A stretch of 64,000 nt of DNA from Rhizophlyctis rosea (Eukaryota; Chytridiomycota; Chytridiomycetes; Rhizophlyctidales; Rhizophlyctidaceae). The stretch is from positions 38,404 to 102,403 of the forward strand of contig JADGJC010000137.1 of assembly GCA_027596075.1 (NCBI GenBank). The letters are read 5' to 3'. Of this stretch, positions 1 to 12,599 are shown one piece after another (within the stretch, counting starts at the first letter, position 1; each line of letters opens with the position of its first letter). Under the pieces are notes generated by a model, which saw nothing but the letters and a program-made list of their open reading frames with translations, made no database searches and was not told the DNA's origin. Made by a program: the position numbers and the translations under genes.

Positions 1-3000
1 GAAAAAGTCAAGCCATCATCGCCACGAAAGCGTAAATCGGCGGCAACCGATGAAGTGAATGCAATGGATTCGCCTCCACCAAAGAAGAGACTGAGCAGGA
101 AGAATTCAGAAAGCTCGGGGACCGAGGTTGATGAATCCCCTTCCAATGAGGTATCTGATCATTCGCATAATATAAGGGAACGGAAGCATTCGCTAATCTA
201 ATGAAAATTGGCCAGCGTCCACGGAGTCCCGGTAAGAAGAAGACCAAGGCAGTCGCACAACCGGATGGAGCGGACGCTGCCAAGAAAGTCAGCGCTGTCA
301 AAGGAAAGAAGTCGGCAAAGGTCGTAACGAGCTCTCGCGGTATGATTTCCGTTTCAAACCTGACACTTCCAGCTTGAGGTTGATATCCTTCTGTCAGAGG
401 GTACGCCTGAAAAGGGCTCGCCATCTCCACCTGCTTCAGAACCATCCGAATTTGAGAAGGACGATAAGGCTGCAGTTGCGGAAGAAAAAGATCAAGAAGA
501 AGAGGAGAAGGAGATCAAAACGTTGGCAAAAGCCACAGCGAAGATGTGAGCGGACTTCCGTATCGATTCAATCAGAGAAAGAGTTTGAGAAACAATGATA
601 CAAACCAGGATTGGAGATGGGTTTGCTAAAGCAGCGCCAGGCCTCGATTGGAAAAAGGGTGCAGAGTAAGTATTGATTAGAGACGAAATGAGGGAATTGG
701 TGGACAATCCATCTTACCCTACATGTGACGATTAGTGTCCCTTACGCCGCACTGTGCAAAACATTCGAGGACATCGAAAGCACGACCAAAAGATTGCAAA
801 TCACGGCATACCTCACCAACTTCTTTAAACGTGTCATGGAGCGATCCCCACATAATCTCGTCGCTTGTGTATACCTTTGTTTGAACCGAGTAGGTGCCTG
901 ATTTTGGGTATGGAAGCTGTCCTCTATGCTCATGCTGACGTCCTTTTTTTCTAGATTGGACCAGAATACGAAGGCAAAGAACTCGGCATCGGAGAAAGCA
1001 TTCTGATCAAAGCTATTGCTGAGGCGACTGCTCGATCTGCGGCTAATATCAAGGCGGATTTGGCTGAGACGGGGGATTTGGGGACTATTGCGCAGGTATG
1101 GTGCTTTGACATTGTCGTTTCCCTCTGAACTGGGGCATTGAACGATTCCCAATCAGTCGAGTAAAGGCCGTCAAAAGTCCCTTTTCGCGGCGCCGCCGTT
1201 GACGGTCCCGAGTGTTTTCAAGACATTGAAGGAAATCGCGGCGATTACTGGCACGGCGGTAAGCATGGGCAGAAGAGAATGCTTGATCATAATGATGCGT
1301 GGGACTCAAGTTATTTATGTTGGATTTGCCAGTCCCAATCGAAGAAAATCAAGTTAATTACGAAGATGTTGTCCGCTTGTAAGGGAAATGAGCCGAAGTT
1401 CCTCATCAGGTTGGGATCATTTTAAGGTTACTGCCCATATTGCCTTCAGAGCTAATGCATGTGTGGTATGATTTGGCATATCTAGGTCCTTGGAAGGCAA
1501 ATTGCGCATCGGTGTAGCGGAGAGGACGGTGCTTCCTGCGTTGGCGAATGCGTCCGTAGCTATCCAACCAGGTGCGTTGTCATTTGCCGAACGAAGATTG
1601 CAAAATACCAGTTGACTGATGGGGAATGTGGGTCGTTGTGCGTAGGTTTCGATAAATGGTCCACCGCTAAACGCGAAGCGGAGCTGGAGGAGGCGGCGTC
1701 GACCATAAAGCAGGTTTACAGGTATAGCTGCGTTCATGTCGGCAAGAGAAAAGACGGTGAACTTCCTCTGATAGTGCAAATGTTGTTTTGTCTGCATGCA
1801 ACAGTGAACTACCCACATACGACGAAATCATCCCCGTGCTGTTGGAAAAGGGCACCAAAGGCCTTGAAGAGAGTTGCAAGCTGCGTCCGGGTATGGAGAT
1901 GCTGTTTGTCCTCATGCTTACCTTGAATCCCGCAATGAAAGTTGGTAACATATATCTTTGCATTCCCTCTTGCGATGTTTAGGAGTTCCACTCAAACCCA
2001 TGCTTGCGCACCCGACGAAAGCCATTTCGGAAGTGCTGGATCGGTTCGAGAACATGACTTTTACTTGCGAGTATAAGTATGATGGTGAAAGGGCGCAGGT
2101 GCGGACAGTATCTGCCGATGTCTTTTTATACTTTCTCACTCATCGTTCGTCTTTTGCCATTGAAGATCCACATGCTGGAAGACGGCACCGTCATGATTTA
2201 CAGCCGCAACTCGGAAAACCTGAGCGCGAAGTATCCGGATGTTATTGAGCGGTTGCATAAGGTGTGGCCTTTGAGTTTATTCTGCGGGACCAACCTTTGT
2301 TTCCTGACGATGTATGTACGTTAGATTCCGAAAGAAGGCATCAAGTCGTTTGTGTTGGATGCGGAGTGTGTGGCGTGGGATCGGGAGCAGAAATGTATTT
2401 TGCCGTTCCAGGTTTTGAGTACTAGGAAGCGGAAGGTGGGTGGAGCGTTGGGTTTTGGCGTGTGTCGTGAAGGACGGGGGAAGGGGAACAAATCAGGAAG
2501 AAACGCCGTTCTGTGGTTATTTATTATGATGTCTGCAGGATGTCCAAACGGCGGATATTCAAGTTCAAGTCTGTATTTTTGGATTTGATTTGATTTATTT
2601 GAATGGGAAGGTGAGAATTTGTTTTGCGTGTAATCCTTGCGGCTATGTTTGCTATGCGGTTCTTGCTAGTCTTGTCCCCTCGTATTGAGCTATACTAATT
2701 GTGAATACCTGCAGGCGTTGACACAAGACCCTCTCATCAAACGCCGCGCACTCCTCCACTCAAGCTTCAACGAAGTCGAAGGAGAGTTCTCATTCGCCAA
2801 ATACTCTGATGGAGCCACCATTGAGGAAATCCAAAGTTTCTTGGATGAAGCCGTTGCCGGTCAGTCCTTCATCCCTACACCCAACCCTTCCCAACCACCC
2901 ATCACTCACAAAAAACACTCTCCCACCCTCAGGCAACTGCGAAGGCCTAATGGTCAAAACCCTCGAAAAAGAAGCCTCCTACGAGCCGTCGAAACGCTCC

Positions 3001-3869
3001 CGGAACTGGCTGAAAGTGAAGAAGGATTACTTGAGCGGGGCGGGGGATAGTTTGGATCTGGTTGTTATTGGGGGGTATGCGGGGAAGGGGAAGCGGACGG
3101 GGTGGTATGGGGGTTATTTGTTGGCGTGTTATAATGAGGAAGCTGAGGAGTATCAGAGTATTTGCAAGGTGAGGGAATGTGTGAGTTTAGGGCGTTGCTG
3201 AGGGATTTTGGGAGGTTTGGTTGTTGATACTTTCTGGTTTGGTGTTGTGTGCAGATTGGAACGGGATTCTCGGAAGAACAGTTGGCGGAACATGCAAAGT
3301 TCTTCAAGGATCATATTATTGATCGGCCGAGGCCCTATTATCGGTATACTGATACGCCGAATTTGAGGCCGGATGTGTGGTTTGAGCCTTGTCAGGTATT
3401 GTTTTTATTGTTTTTCCTTCATCATCGTCCCTCATCATGACTTATCCTCATTGGCTGGTTTTGGTGATAAGGTGTGGGAAGTTAAGGCGGCCGATTTGTC
3501 TATTTCACCCGTGCATCATGCTGCGATGGGGTTGGTGGATAATAATAAGGGGATTAGTTTGCGGTTTCCGAGGTTTATTAGGGTGAGGGATGATAAGAGT
3601 CCGGAGGATGCGACGAATGCTGCTCAGGTTCGTAAGTCCTTTCTTTCATTTTGAAACTGTTTCGGGTTTGAGATGTGGGTGGGTGGGGTTGGCCACCTGT
3701 AGTTTTTTCGCTTGCCGACATTTTGGCTAGTTTGGGGAGCAATGATATCTTTGTTCTGAAATTGACCATTCCCCGATGGGGCGTTCTTTGTTTCTTTGTA
3801 CAGGTAGCGGACTTTTACCGTGCTCAGAAAATCAACACGGCGGGGAAAGTGGACGATGATGATGATTGA
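1..3869 (+). CDS. LIG1: ATP-dependent DNA ligase I (5' partial, many exons)
   Basis: Replicative DNA ligase that seals Okazaki-fragment nicks in the nucleus by an ATP-dependent lysyl-AMP mechanism. The frame open at base 1 is a basic, Ser/Pro/Lys-rich N-terminal tail, as in the family. Exons then give the DNA-binding domain ([14 protein letters not shown] near 735-780; [14 protein letters not shown] near 957-1000; a [19 protein letters not shown] stretch near 1490-1545). The nucleotidyltransferase motif [12 protein letters not shown] lies near 2069-2101, with the adenylated lysine at 2075-2077. Later exons carry [14 protein letters not shown], the [10 protein letters not shown] region near 3002-3030 and a C-terminal OB-fold ending in an acidic run (DDDDD) and a stop at 3867-3869. 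Introns are short and frequent (for example after 180, 665, 895, 1095, 1260). The start codon and earliest exons lie upstream of the window. Family assignment is secure; individual exon borders are approximate. Confidence 0.95.
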
Positions 3870-4119
3870 GGAGAAGGGAGTGAACGGCGGTAAATTATGG
3901 CACACAATTTTTTCAGGAAATCGCTTCGTTCATTAGTTGCTGCCTGTTTTGTATTTTGGGTATGTTTGTAATACACGAACAAAATCACTAACAAGCCGCC
4001 AACGTCTCGCGTAAAAATTTTGTGAGGTTGATTTCGATGGATTCGCTGGACAAGCTGAACATATGGGATGTGAGCGTTTGGCACTGACAGCATGGAAGAT
4101 CGGCGTGGTTGCATATAAC

Positions 4120-6749
4120 CTACATATCCTGCCATCGCTGCTCCATTTGTACGGAACCAACCCCACTGTCAGATGACATGACGTCGGACAAGTCCATGTC
4201 CAAAACCTGTTCCGGGTGCAAGATCAGACCCGAGCTCTTCCCGTCAATAGAATAGGCAAACCCCATACCTGTTTAGAAATCATCCTCGCCTTCCCCAGCA
4301 CATCCCTTTCCACCTCCTCCACACTTTTCTCCCCATCGCTAACCAGCTCTCCACACTGCTCTTTCACAATCTTCATGAAAGCATCAAATTCTCCACTCCT
4401 GTCCCTCCCCACCAATCCGCGTCTCATTCCATCCTCCAAAGCCCCAATCAACCCCTTCTTTAACTTATCCAACACAACTCTCGACTCGAGCACCTTCTTC
4501 TCCAACAGGTCTATTCTCGCTTCGGCATTCCGTCGCGCCAGTTCGGATGATGCGTGGATTTTGGGATCGACGGATTTCGTGAGGAGGGTGTGGGTTTGTT
4601 GACGTTCCTGTGCAAGGGCTCGCGGCATTTATACTCCTCATCGATTTTGTCCTGACAGATCAACAAACCAACCTTATCCGCTTCCCCAAACTTCTCCTTC
4701 CACCTTTTCAATAAAACCTCCTTCCTCAACGCATCCGCTTCCCATCGCTTGACCGCACTCCTCGCAGCCGCCAGCTCTTCTTCCGTCGAGATTTTTTGTG
4801 CCAGCTGTTTGGCCATTTCATCGCGCTTTTGTTTGAGGTCTCTTATCAGATGGTCCTTATTCATTTGTGCAGTTCTGGAGTCAAACATAGTTGTTAGCAC
4901 TGCCGTTTCAAGAATATTCGATAACGAGTTCCCTTACATCATGGTCTTTAATTTGCTTTCCAGGCTGATCTTCATGGCTTCGAACGATTTGATCTTCACA
5001 GTAAAATCGCGAAGTCGCGCATCCTACATGAGAGAATATATGAGTGAATAGATGCATGCGTCGCGTAAAGCTACAGAAGTCCTTACTTTCCGGGTTGACT
5101 CCTTCCGTTGACGATGCATTGCCTCCTTGGTCCGTTTCAAATCCTTCAAAAGCGATTCGTGATCTTTGGCCTGTCCAACAAGGTTGGCTTGGCACTCTCA
5201 AAACAGATGCATTTGATCACCTCACCAGCTGTTCATATTGAGTTTTCAGAATTTTTGTTGACCGTGTGGTCTCTTGCAACTGCTGTTGCAGTTTGTCGGC
5301 TATGGACTCGGAGAGGTAGCATTTGGTGCGCCTGCGAAGCCATACCCAATATCAGGCCTGACTCCTTCATTTGGATAAGGGCAGTCATTGATCCTTACAA
5401 TCGCTGCCACTCCTCCTCTGAAGGCAACCGTAAAAGCAATTCGTCGGTCTGTTTCACAAGTAGTTCCTTCTCCCTGTGAAAATAATTCAGCGCCAAAATC
5501 CAGCAAAGCGATTCCCCTGTAATCGTACCGTTTTGACTCTTCCAGCATTTGGTGGAGGAGGTTCAATTCTGTTTCATAACGCTCTGTATACATTCTGAGA
5601 TGCATCTTGTAAGTGACTTCTCCTGAACTTTCGGACAAGTCCGGATCTGGTTCCTTTCCCTGAAGCAGAAGGTCAGATCAAAGACAGAAGGCTGCAATTC
5701 TCGAGCCCTTACCATTGTGGTATCCACGTCCGACTGCGATTGTCGTTCCTGTGTTCCCATTGCCTGGAATATGCATCAGCATGAATGTATAAAAAACATA
5801 TGGGATGACGGACACACCCTGTTCAATGCAGATTTCAAATGTGCGACATTTCTCTCATTTGCATTGCGGAGGAACTTCTGTGACGCTTTGTGTCGAGCAT
5901 TTACACCTTTCAATCGTTCGACTTCCTCTTCCAGGTGTTTCTGTAAGGAAGAACTAAGCAGTTGCTTTCTGTGCAATGCAGCTACCCCCACCATACCACT
6001 TGCTCTTGCGAGTTGCTCAGCTCTTGCGTGCAGGTAGTGATTGTTTGTCGTTGTTCGGCAATAGTGTTTTGCCAAACTTGTTCAGCAGCTAGCGATGCTT
6101 CTGCACGTTCTGCCACTGTTTTGGACTTCTCTCGTAGCTGGTTGAGCTCGTATTGGTTTTGAGCGAGGGATCGATCCAGATCCTTGATGATTTTGGTTTG
6201 CTCTGCGAGGGTCATCTTTAGGTTGATTGCCAGTGGATTAGCTTTCACATCGCCACGACATAGTGAAACCAGAGGTACCTTCAGCTGATCATTTTCAACT
6301 CGCAACTCACAAAGGGCCATTGTGTGCGCTATTCCGGTGGCAGTGTCCCGTTCATCTTCGCGATTGATCACCAGTTTAGATTTCAAATTTGGGATGGGGA
6401 TGGCCCCGTCACGAGTGTGCTACTTCAATCAAGTTGTCAAATCCAATAATTCTATTGGGATCAATGAGGCAAGATACCAACCGACAGCTCATCCTCTGTT
6501 GAGAAGCCTGCGTCGTTTAGCAGTCTTCGCACCTCGTCATCCACTATCTCAACTGCAAGTGGATGTTTTGGGGTTCTTGTGTAAGATTTAACAACCTTTG
6601 AATGCAACCCGCGTTTACGTACTTAGCGACGACGACGAGCTTTCACCTCGTTTTATGCGTGGCCGCCTTGTATCATTGCTTCGTTCCGAGACGTCTTTGT
6701 CGGTCGATATGGTGGGTGGATCTGTCAGGTCACTAGAGCTGAATTGCAT
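4120..6749 (-). CDS. Coiled-coil protein, divergent partner of ARMC3
   Basis: No family recognised. The start ATG at 6749-6747 opens a Ser/Thr/Asp-rich leader (MQFSSSDLTDPPTISTDKDV). An intron of about 70 nt then joins to EIVDDEVRRLLNDAGFSTED. The rest is almost entirely long heptad-rich helix across several exons: TLAEQTKIIKDLDRSLAQNQ near 6180, KHLEEEVERLKGVNARHKAS near 5900, NKDHLIRDLKQKRDEMAKQL near 4830, NAEARIDLLEKKVLESRVVL near 4500. After one more intron the last exon ends DSGVGSVQMEQRWQDM, stop at 4122-4120. No signal peptide or membrane segment is visible. It lies head-to-head with ARMC3, so a flagellar, basal-body or centrosomal role is possible; that is inference from position only. 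The middle exons have the least certain borders. Confidence 0.75.
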
Positions 6750-7159
6750 CGTGCTCGGAGGGTTCGGACGGACAACAGTAGTGAATCGCAGAAAAGTAGG
6801 GAGCTGGAGTAGAATGCTCTAAGAGCTAATATTCGAATAGCGCAGCAAGATGAGTACTGGTATGATCGTAAAACGCGATTCCTTTGTGAAGATTGAGATG
6901 GTGATGGAAGAGGAGAAAGCGCGTGGTGGGGGACACCAGTCCACACCACCATGATATGAGAGCCTTCATTGCATTGCATTCCAACCGTGCGCAGAAGCTC
7001 ACGTAAGCCAAAGACCCTGAGCTCCACCAATCAATTCCCCACCAGTCTCAATTCCCTTTAGCGTCCATAGTTTGCCCACAGAATTCTATTAGCCTTCATC
7101 TGGAGTTGCAATAAACAAGCCTAACAACTTCATATCTTTCCATTTTGAAGCATCGCCCC
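6750..7159. promoter_or_regulatory. Shared divergent promoter region (coiled-coil gene / ARMC3)
   Basis: This 410-bp spacer separates the start of the leftward coiled-coil gene (6749) from the proposed ARMC3 start (7160). No convincing coding exon is seen on either strand. It must hold the 5' leaders and promoter of both genes. I could not define a TATA box or a specific factor site by eye. Confidence 0.5.
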
Positions 7160-10100
7160 ATGGCGGCCACGGCAACGATGGACGAGCAGACCATGGTGAG
7201 CACCCACCATGTCACATCTCTGCTTTGCACCTATTGACCACTTCAGATAGTGCGACACGTCCAATTTCGGTGTGACGGATGTTCGGACTCTAATCCTTCT
7301 GCTGGCATCGCCCGAACCGTCAGTATGTGCTGGTGCGCTCGAAGCGCTAACAAAGTATGCTGAAAGTGGTAGGTCATGAGGCACCATTGTTGGTTTTTGA
7401 CTAGAACATTTTGCTAAGGCTTCGAAGCATCAAAGCACCGCACGCAACTTTTTCAACTGAAGATCCTCAAGCCCGTACTGGAGCTGACTAAATCAAAGGA
7501 CCCGGCTATCAAGAAGGCAGCTGTGGCATGCCTAGCAGCAACTTCCGAACTCAGTACGTTTCCCACAGACATCCGTAATGCTCTAGTCATCATCATCCAA
7601 ATCCCAACCAGCGTACACTTATAGATGACTTCCATCCCGACATGCGAAAAGCGGAGCTAATATCCACATTGATCGGCCTTCTTGCGCCCGATGAGGCGCC
7701 AGAAGTTCAAGAAGAAGCTGCCTTTGCGATCGCGAATCTTGCCAGGGATTGTAAGTCGAAATCAATTCTCATCGTAGTCATTTGGACATCGGTTAAGCGC
7801 ACAGCTATCTAGTCGCGAATAAGGCAGACATACGCAAAGCTGGGGGAATGAAGGCTCTGGTGAAACTTTTGGAGCTGCCAGATCCGGACGTCAAGAAGAA
7901 CGTGGCGTATGCTTTAACGGCGTTGTTGGAAGATTGTAGGTTGCTGGTGCAAAGCCGTTTCTACGGGGCGCAGATCGATGAACAAAATCCTTTCAGTCAC
8001 AAACAGATCCGAAATCCGATACGTTTACGGGTTGACATCACTGCTGGAGCTTCTTGGGTCAGAATACCCGGAGATACAGGAAAACGCTCTGCAAAGTCTG
8101 ATCAAATGCGCTGAAGACCGTACGTCATCCCTTTTTCTTTGAACAAGCACAGCATCAAGTGCTAAAACTGTCAGCTCGACAGACGCGAACCGCGTAGAAA
8201 TACGTAAACTCAGTGGGGTCAAGCGGCTTATCGACTTTTTGGCCCAGGATCTGCCTGAACTCCATCATTTGACACTATTGTGTATTGCGAATTGCTTGGA
8301 GGAATGTGCGTATGCCGGGTGTTGCGTTGCTGAATGTTAGCCATCTGATTGGGAAAACTGACGATTGACAGATATCTTACACAGCAGAAACAGCCAATAC
8401 ATTTCCAGAATGGGGAGGACTTGCTCCCTTAGTGCGGATGGCTGGATCAGAGGATGTGAAGATCAAGCAGAATGCGGCCTTTGCGCTGAGTCGTGCTGCT
8501 AAGATTGGTATGTTCTCCTCCCGACTTCCGTACTTCTGACTTCCCATAACACGAAAGTCATCAAACAATCGAACTCTGCAGATCGAAACCAAAATTACAT
8601 CCGCGAAACCGGCATTTTGCCCATTCTCGTCACGAACCTCTCCCATGCCGACGCGGGCGTCATCAGCATGGCAGCGCTGGCCTTGGCGAATCTGGCAAAG
8701 AATGGTACGAGAATTGTTCCGGTTATTATGGGCGGGAGCAAGTTTTATCAACCGTGAACGTTCGCTCACGATTGACTTACCCAAACGAAAACACAACAGA
8801 AATCAACCAACTGGAGCTCAACAAACTCAACATCTGCGAAATCCTCATCCGCCTATTATCCCACGATGACATCAATGTGGATCGAAACTGTCTCGCTGCT
8901 TTGACGAGTTTATGTTTGAATGGTAAATGCGCATCTTGCCAAAGGCTTCTCTCGTGTTCGTTCGGGATAAAACTCACCAAAACTTATATATGCGCACACA
9001 ACAGCAAAACTACGTCCACGCGTCCGCACTTTAGATGGCATCTCCGCAGTAATTAAGATGATTCAGTACGATGACGTCCAGATTGTGATCAATGCTTGCG
9101 AGTGTCTGACGAATCTTGCGGAGGATTGTAAGTCTGTCTTTCTTCCAATTGGAAGGGAATCTGAAAGGGAATCAAGGTTTATAAAGTCGGGCAATCGGAA
9201 TTTTGGGAAAATGGCCGCGAATAAATGGAAGACTTTGATCATTGGATCTGGGCTGATCATCCTTATTTAAACCCAGCATCAATGCGCTCCGACATCTTGA
9301 AGCACGGTGGTATCCACGCTCTCGTGACGGCTTTGGCGAAAGGCGATTTGAAGGTACAGGCGACAGCGCTGCTGGCTCTGGCCAGATGTATGCATGATGG
9401 TAAGGGATGCTTTTGGTCTTGCCTCATGCCCTCCAAGCATTCTTGACCCTTCCTTTCTTACTACAAAGCGGAGAGCCGCATCGCACTGAGCAAAGAGCCT
9501 CAAGAGGCCGGTATAGGACGAGCCATCGAGCTTCTGGAATCGAAAGATATCACCGTATGTCGGAATGCGGCATATGCTATATCGAATGCTGCGCAGTACG
9601 GTATGTGGATGATACATTGTCCATTTATGATAAGGTTTGTGTATACTCATACCTCGGATCGCCTCCAGAACCAAACGCCGTAGCAGCTTGTGCTGCCGGT
9701 GCACTACAAGCCATGATCAATCTTATGAATGATACGGGACGGAATGCAACGAAGTTTGCTACAGATGCGCTGGAGAAGTTGCTAAACTATCGTATGTTGT
9801 CGCATTCTTGAAATTTCGACCCAATGTACAAGTCAGGCAGTGACTGATGCAACAATCTCACAACATAACACAGAACTCTCAGCAAAATACTGGCTCCGCT
9901 CCCGTCTCTCCACAACCAACATCATCCGCACCGGCTTCTACGACCCCGGTCACGCACCCCTCCACCATCCACTCACCTCATCCACCACACCACACCACAC
10001 CCTCCACTTCCCCTCCCTCGAGAGCCTCCGCTCCGCCCCACTAGACACAAAACGCGAAACCCTCCTAATCGACACCACCACCGACCAACACCTCTCCCAA

Positions 10101-10862
10101 CTGCTCACCTACACCACCACCCAAATCTTCCAATCCACTCGCCCACCCCTCTGGCAAATCAAAGCCCTTGCTTCTGTCGTTGCGCAACATATGGGCGGTA
10201 GCGTCGGTGGCGGCAGCATGAGCGAAGAAGGAAGCGACATGGGTGCGCGGTTCCGTGTTGCGGAGTTGAAATTGAAAGCCGGTGGGAACATAATATTGAT
10301 TGGGACAATTGATCGCGGGACGTTTTACCACCGTGCACTTCTTTTCAAAACGCTTTGTGATCTTGTTACGGGGGGTGGGTGTGGAGTGGAGATTGTTCGT
10401 GGGGAGTATGGGAGGTGTTGGAATGTTTTGGAGGTTGGGAGGTGGAAGGTTGGTGGTGTTAGTGGCGGAGCCGCTACGGAAGGGGAGAAGGAAAAGATTG
10501 CTGGAGTGGAGGAGGGGAAGAAGGTTGGGATTAGACCGGAGAGTGCGGGGAAGGAAGGGAAGGATGGAGGGAAGGAAGGGAAAAGGAGTAGTACGGCTAG
10601 ACATGGGAGTAAGGATGCGGTTGCTGCTGCTGCGAGTGCGACGCAGGTAGCAAATGCTGCGGGTGGACCGCAACAGCAGCAACAACCCGCGCAGCAGGCG
10701 GCTCCGGCGCAGACTTTGTTGAAGGAGTTTGTTTTGCCTTCTGCTGAGGAGGATTTTGGGCCAGCACCGCAGGGACCTGTTATTGTTGATTTGATGTTTG
10801 AACCGGGACGGCTGATGAGTGTGGGGAGTAAGGAGGCCGAGGCGTACCAGAGACTAGGGTAG
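7160..10862 (+). CDS. ARMC3: Armadillo-repeat protein ARMC3 with C-terminal EDR1-type domain
   Basis: ARMC3 orthologues in animals and protists are associated with cilia, flagella and sperm. The proposed start at 7160 encodes a short first exon (MAATATMDEQTM) followed by GTGAGC. Many small exons then encode tandem armadillo repeats: GMKALVKLLELPDPDVKKNV near 7850, GGLAPLVRMAGSEDVKIKQN near 8410-8470, ISMAALALANLAKN near 8665, LKHGGIHALVTALAKGDLKV near 9300. The last exon (9855-10862) holds the diagnostic C-terminus: LSAKYWLRSRLSTTNIIRTG, then a GTIDRGTFYHRALLFKTLCD segment with EIVRGEYGRCWN near 10310-10430. After a low-complexity Gly/Lys/Ala/Gln insert comes VIVDLMFEPGRLM. The order ARM repeats, FYHRALLF/RGEY, VIDLMF matches ARMC3 rather than plain vacuolar or importin ARM proteins. 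The low-complexity insert (about 10440-10720) is specific to this gene. The exact first exon is the weakest point. Confidence 0.9.
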
Positions 10863-11185
10863 GAGTTGTTTAGCTAAAGCATTCGGCAAATCTGTACGAA
10901 GCAGTATATGTAGATCCCCTCTGGAATGCCTGATGAGTGCGATCCTTTAGTGGTGCATGGTCGCCACGTGGGCATGAAAATGCAAAGAAATTGTTCCAAT
11001 TGAGTTGAGGCGCCGACTGCCCAACAGGTCACCACTTTCATGAAGACGAAATGATCTTGGAAGATACGATGAAATTACACGTTGAAGAATATCAGAATAC
11101 CCATATGCACGTTCTGATGCTGCAATGAATAAGCAGTATTTGTTCAATGCTTCTTTGCACCTCATCTACCTCCTTAACCACAACC
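10863..11185. other. Intergenic, convergent gene ends
   Basis: This spacer lies between the ARMC3 stop and the end of the leftward paralogue A. I see no credible gene; it should contain both 3' ends. Confidence 0.5.
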
Positions 11186-11718
11186 CTAGCCCCACCACGA
11201 GTAGCCATCCAAGTACGGGTCCCAATATCCTCCTGCAGTCACAACCCGTCGCAGATGAGCAATATGATATGTCATGGTAACGTAAGGGTCCATGATTGCG
11301 ATGGGAAACCGCTCTGCAGGAGTTACAGCATTGGTATCATTTCCAGGACGATGGCGTGGTCCCCACATCGCCAATATGCTGCTGTTTTCCTTGAAATCGC
11401 CTTTGCATGTGACGCATTGTGTGAGTTGAAGTAACAGTCAAACTTGGACACGACACCCTTACCTTTGTTGTAATGGATGGGCTTAGTGATGTAGGGAAAT
11501 GGCGAACGGCCGCACTGGACTGTGATCACGAAGGCGTATGCGGCTGGCGCCTGTAGATAGGATATACCGAGGTAGTTGAACTCCCCGGAGGTAACTTCGC
11601 GCATTGTATTCAGAAACGGTTCTCGTGGGATGAGATCATAGGTTGGAATGCACAATCAATCGGAAGTTCAAAGCGAATCAGTTCGAGTGGGCGAATGGAA
11701 TGTTACTGGAAGTTCGTC
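11186..11718 (-). pseudogene. Paralogue A of an unrecognised two-copy family, probably degenerate
   Basis: Family not recognised. Two blocks are clear on the minus strand. The first (11655-11462) contains TYDLIPREPFLNT and AYAFVITVQCGRSPFPYITK and ends at a GTAAGG donor. The second, after an intron ending at about 11390, reads ENSSILAMWGPRHRPGND and IAIMDPYVTMTYHIAHLRRV, stop at 11188-11186. Both blocks align by eye with the gene at 12600-13225 (PFVVMVRCSDSGLPHIT; HPYVRFAHSFWYLRNGL). Upstream, the paralogue's SFHDPT motif matches TFHSPT here in the same frame, but the matching piece between them (ELIRFELPIDC) is in another frame, with TGA stops in the first frame. That suggests two compensating indels. 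This copy also lacks the hydrophobic tail of its neighbour. The 5' end was not found. Confidence 0.5.
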
Positions 11719-12599
11719 TTGATACATCAAGAGCGAAGAAGAACTCAGGACACCGATGCGAGCAATCATATTTCAAACAACATAAATCAAACATCCACAA
11801 ACCTCCAGACATCAGCGGAACCCCATGGCCAAAGGCCCGATCAGACTCGCCCAAAGAAAGTAGTCCCACCACCTCACTTCGTGGCCTCGGAGCCATCTTC
11901 TTTTTGTAATGAATGTGTGCGACAAAAGGGCAAGGAAGAGGAACTTTGCGCGGAGGTGAGAAAGGAGGAACGTGCGGCAAAGGAAAACGGTCCAATTGAA
12001 AGCAAACTCGTCAATAGACGGTGTTAGGAGTAGGTCCATTGCTTACAGTTGTGGAATCGGAAGAAGACTTTTTGGAAAAGAGGGTTGGCGGGCTGAAGGG
12101 TGAGTCTTTGATGGGTGAAGGACTTGGTCAAAAGCATGCATATGTTGGAACTGCGAGAGTGAAGCTCACTTCACATTGCCTGGGTAGTTTCATATGTTTC
12201 AAATGTCAATTGCGGTTTCTGACATGTTTCACAAACGTAAGCACATAAGATAGTGGGTGGACCGCGCCATTGCGACACCCATCCCAACGGCAGGTGTGTT
12301 TTCGCCTCCCCAGTCCCAGATTGAGAACACATTGAATGTTCAAGGAGATCAATGTTTCGCAAGTCTCTTTGAGATATTATAGCTGCCCATACACGCACAC
12401 TACACGAACAAGTGTGATCCTCCTGCCTTATACTAGTGACTGCAATCATATTACGCCAGGGTATGGACTAAGACGAAGCATATATAAATAATATGATCAG
12501 AGATCATCAGCCTTTATAAGAAATATACTGTGCGCTTAGCGAATATGTGGTCACATACTAGTCAACAATGAGAAAATCGTACCTTGATCTGACAATTCG
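11719..12599. other. No confident gene between the two paralogues
   Basis: Open frames exist on both strands. One is a leftward hydrophobic stretch near 12030-11820 (FLFLALLSHTFITKRRW); another is a Lys/Glu-rich rightward one at 11860-12025. None joins convincingly to either paralogue or to a known family. Unrecognised 5' exons of paralogue A may lie here. Confidence 0.35.
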
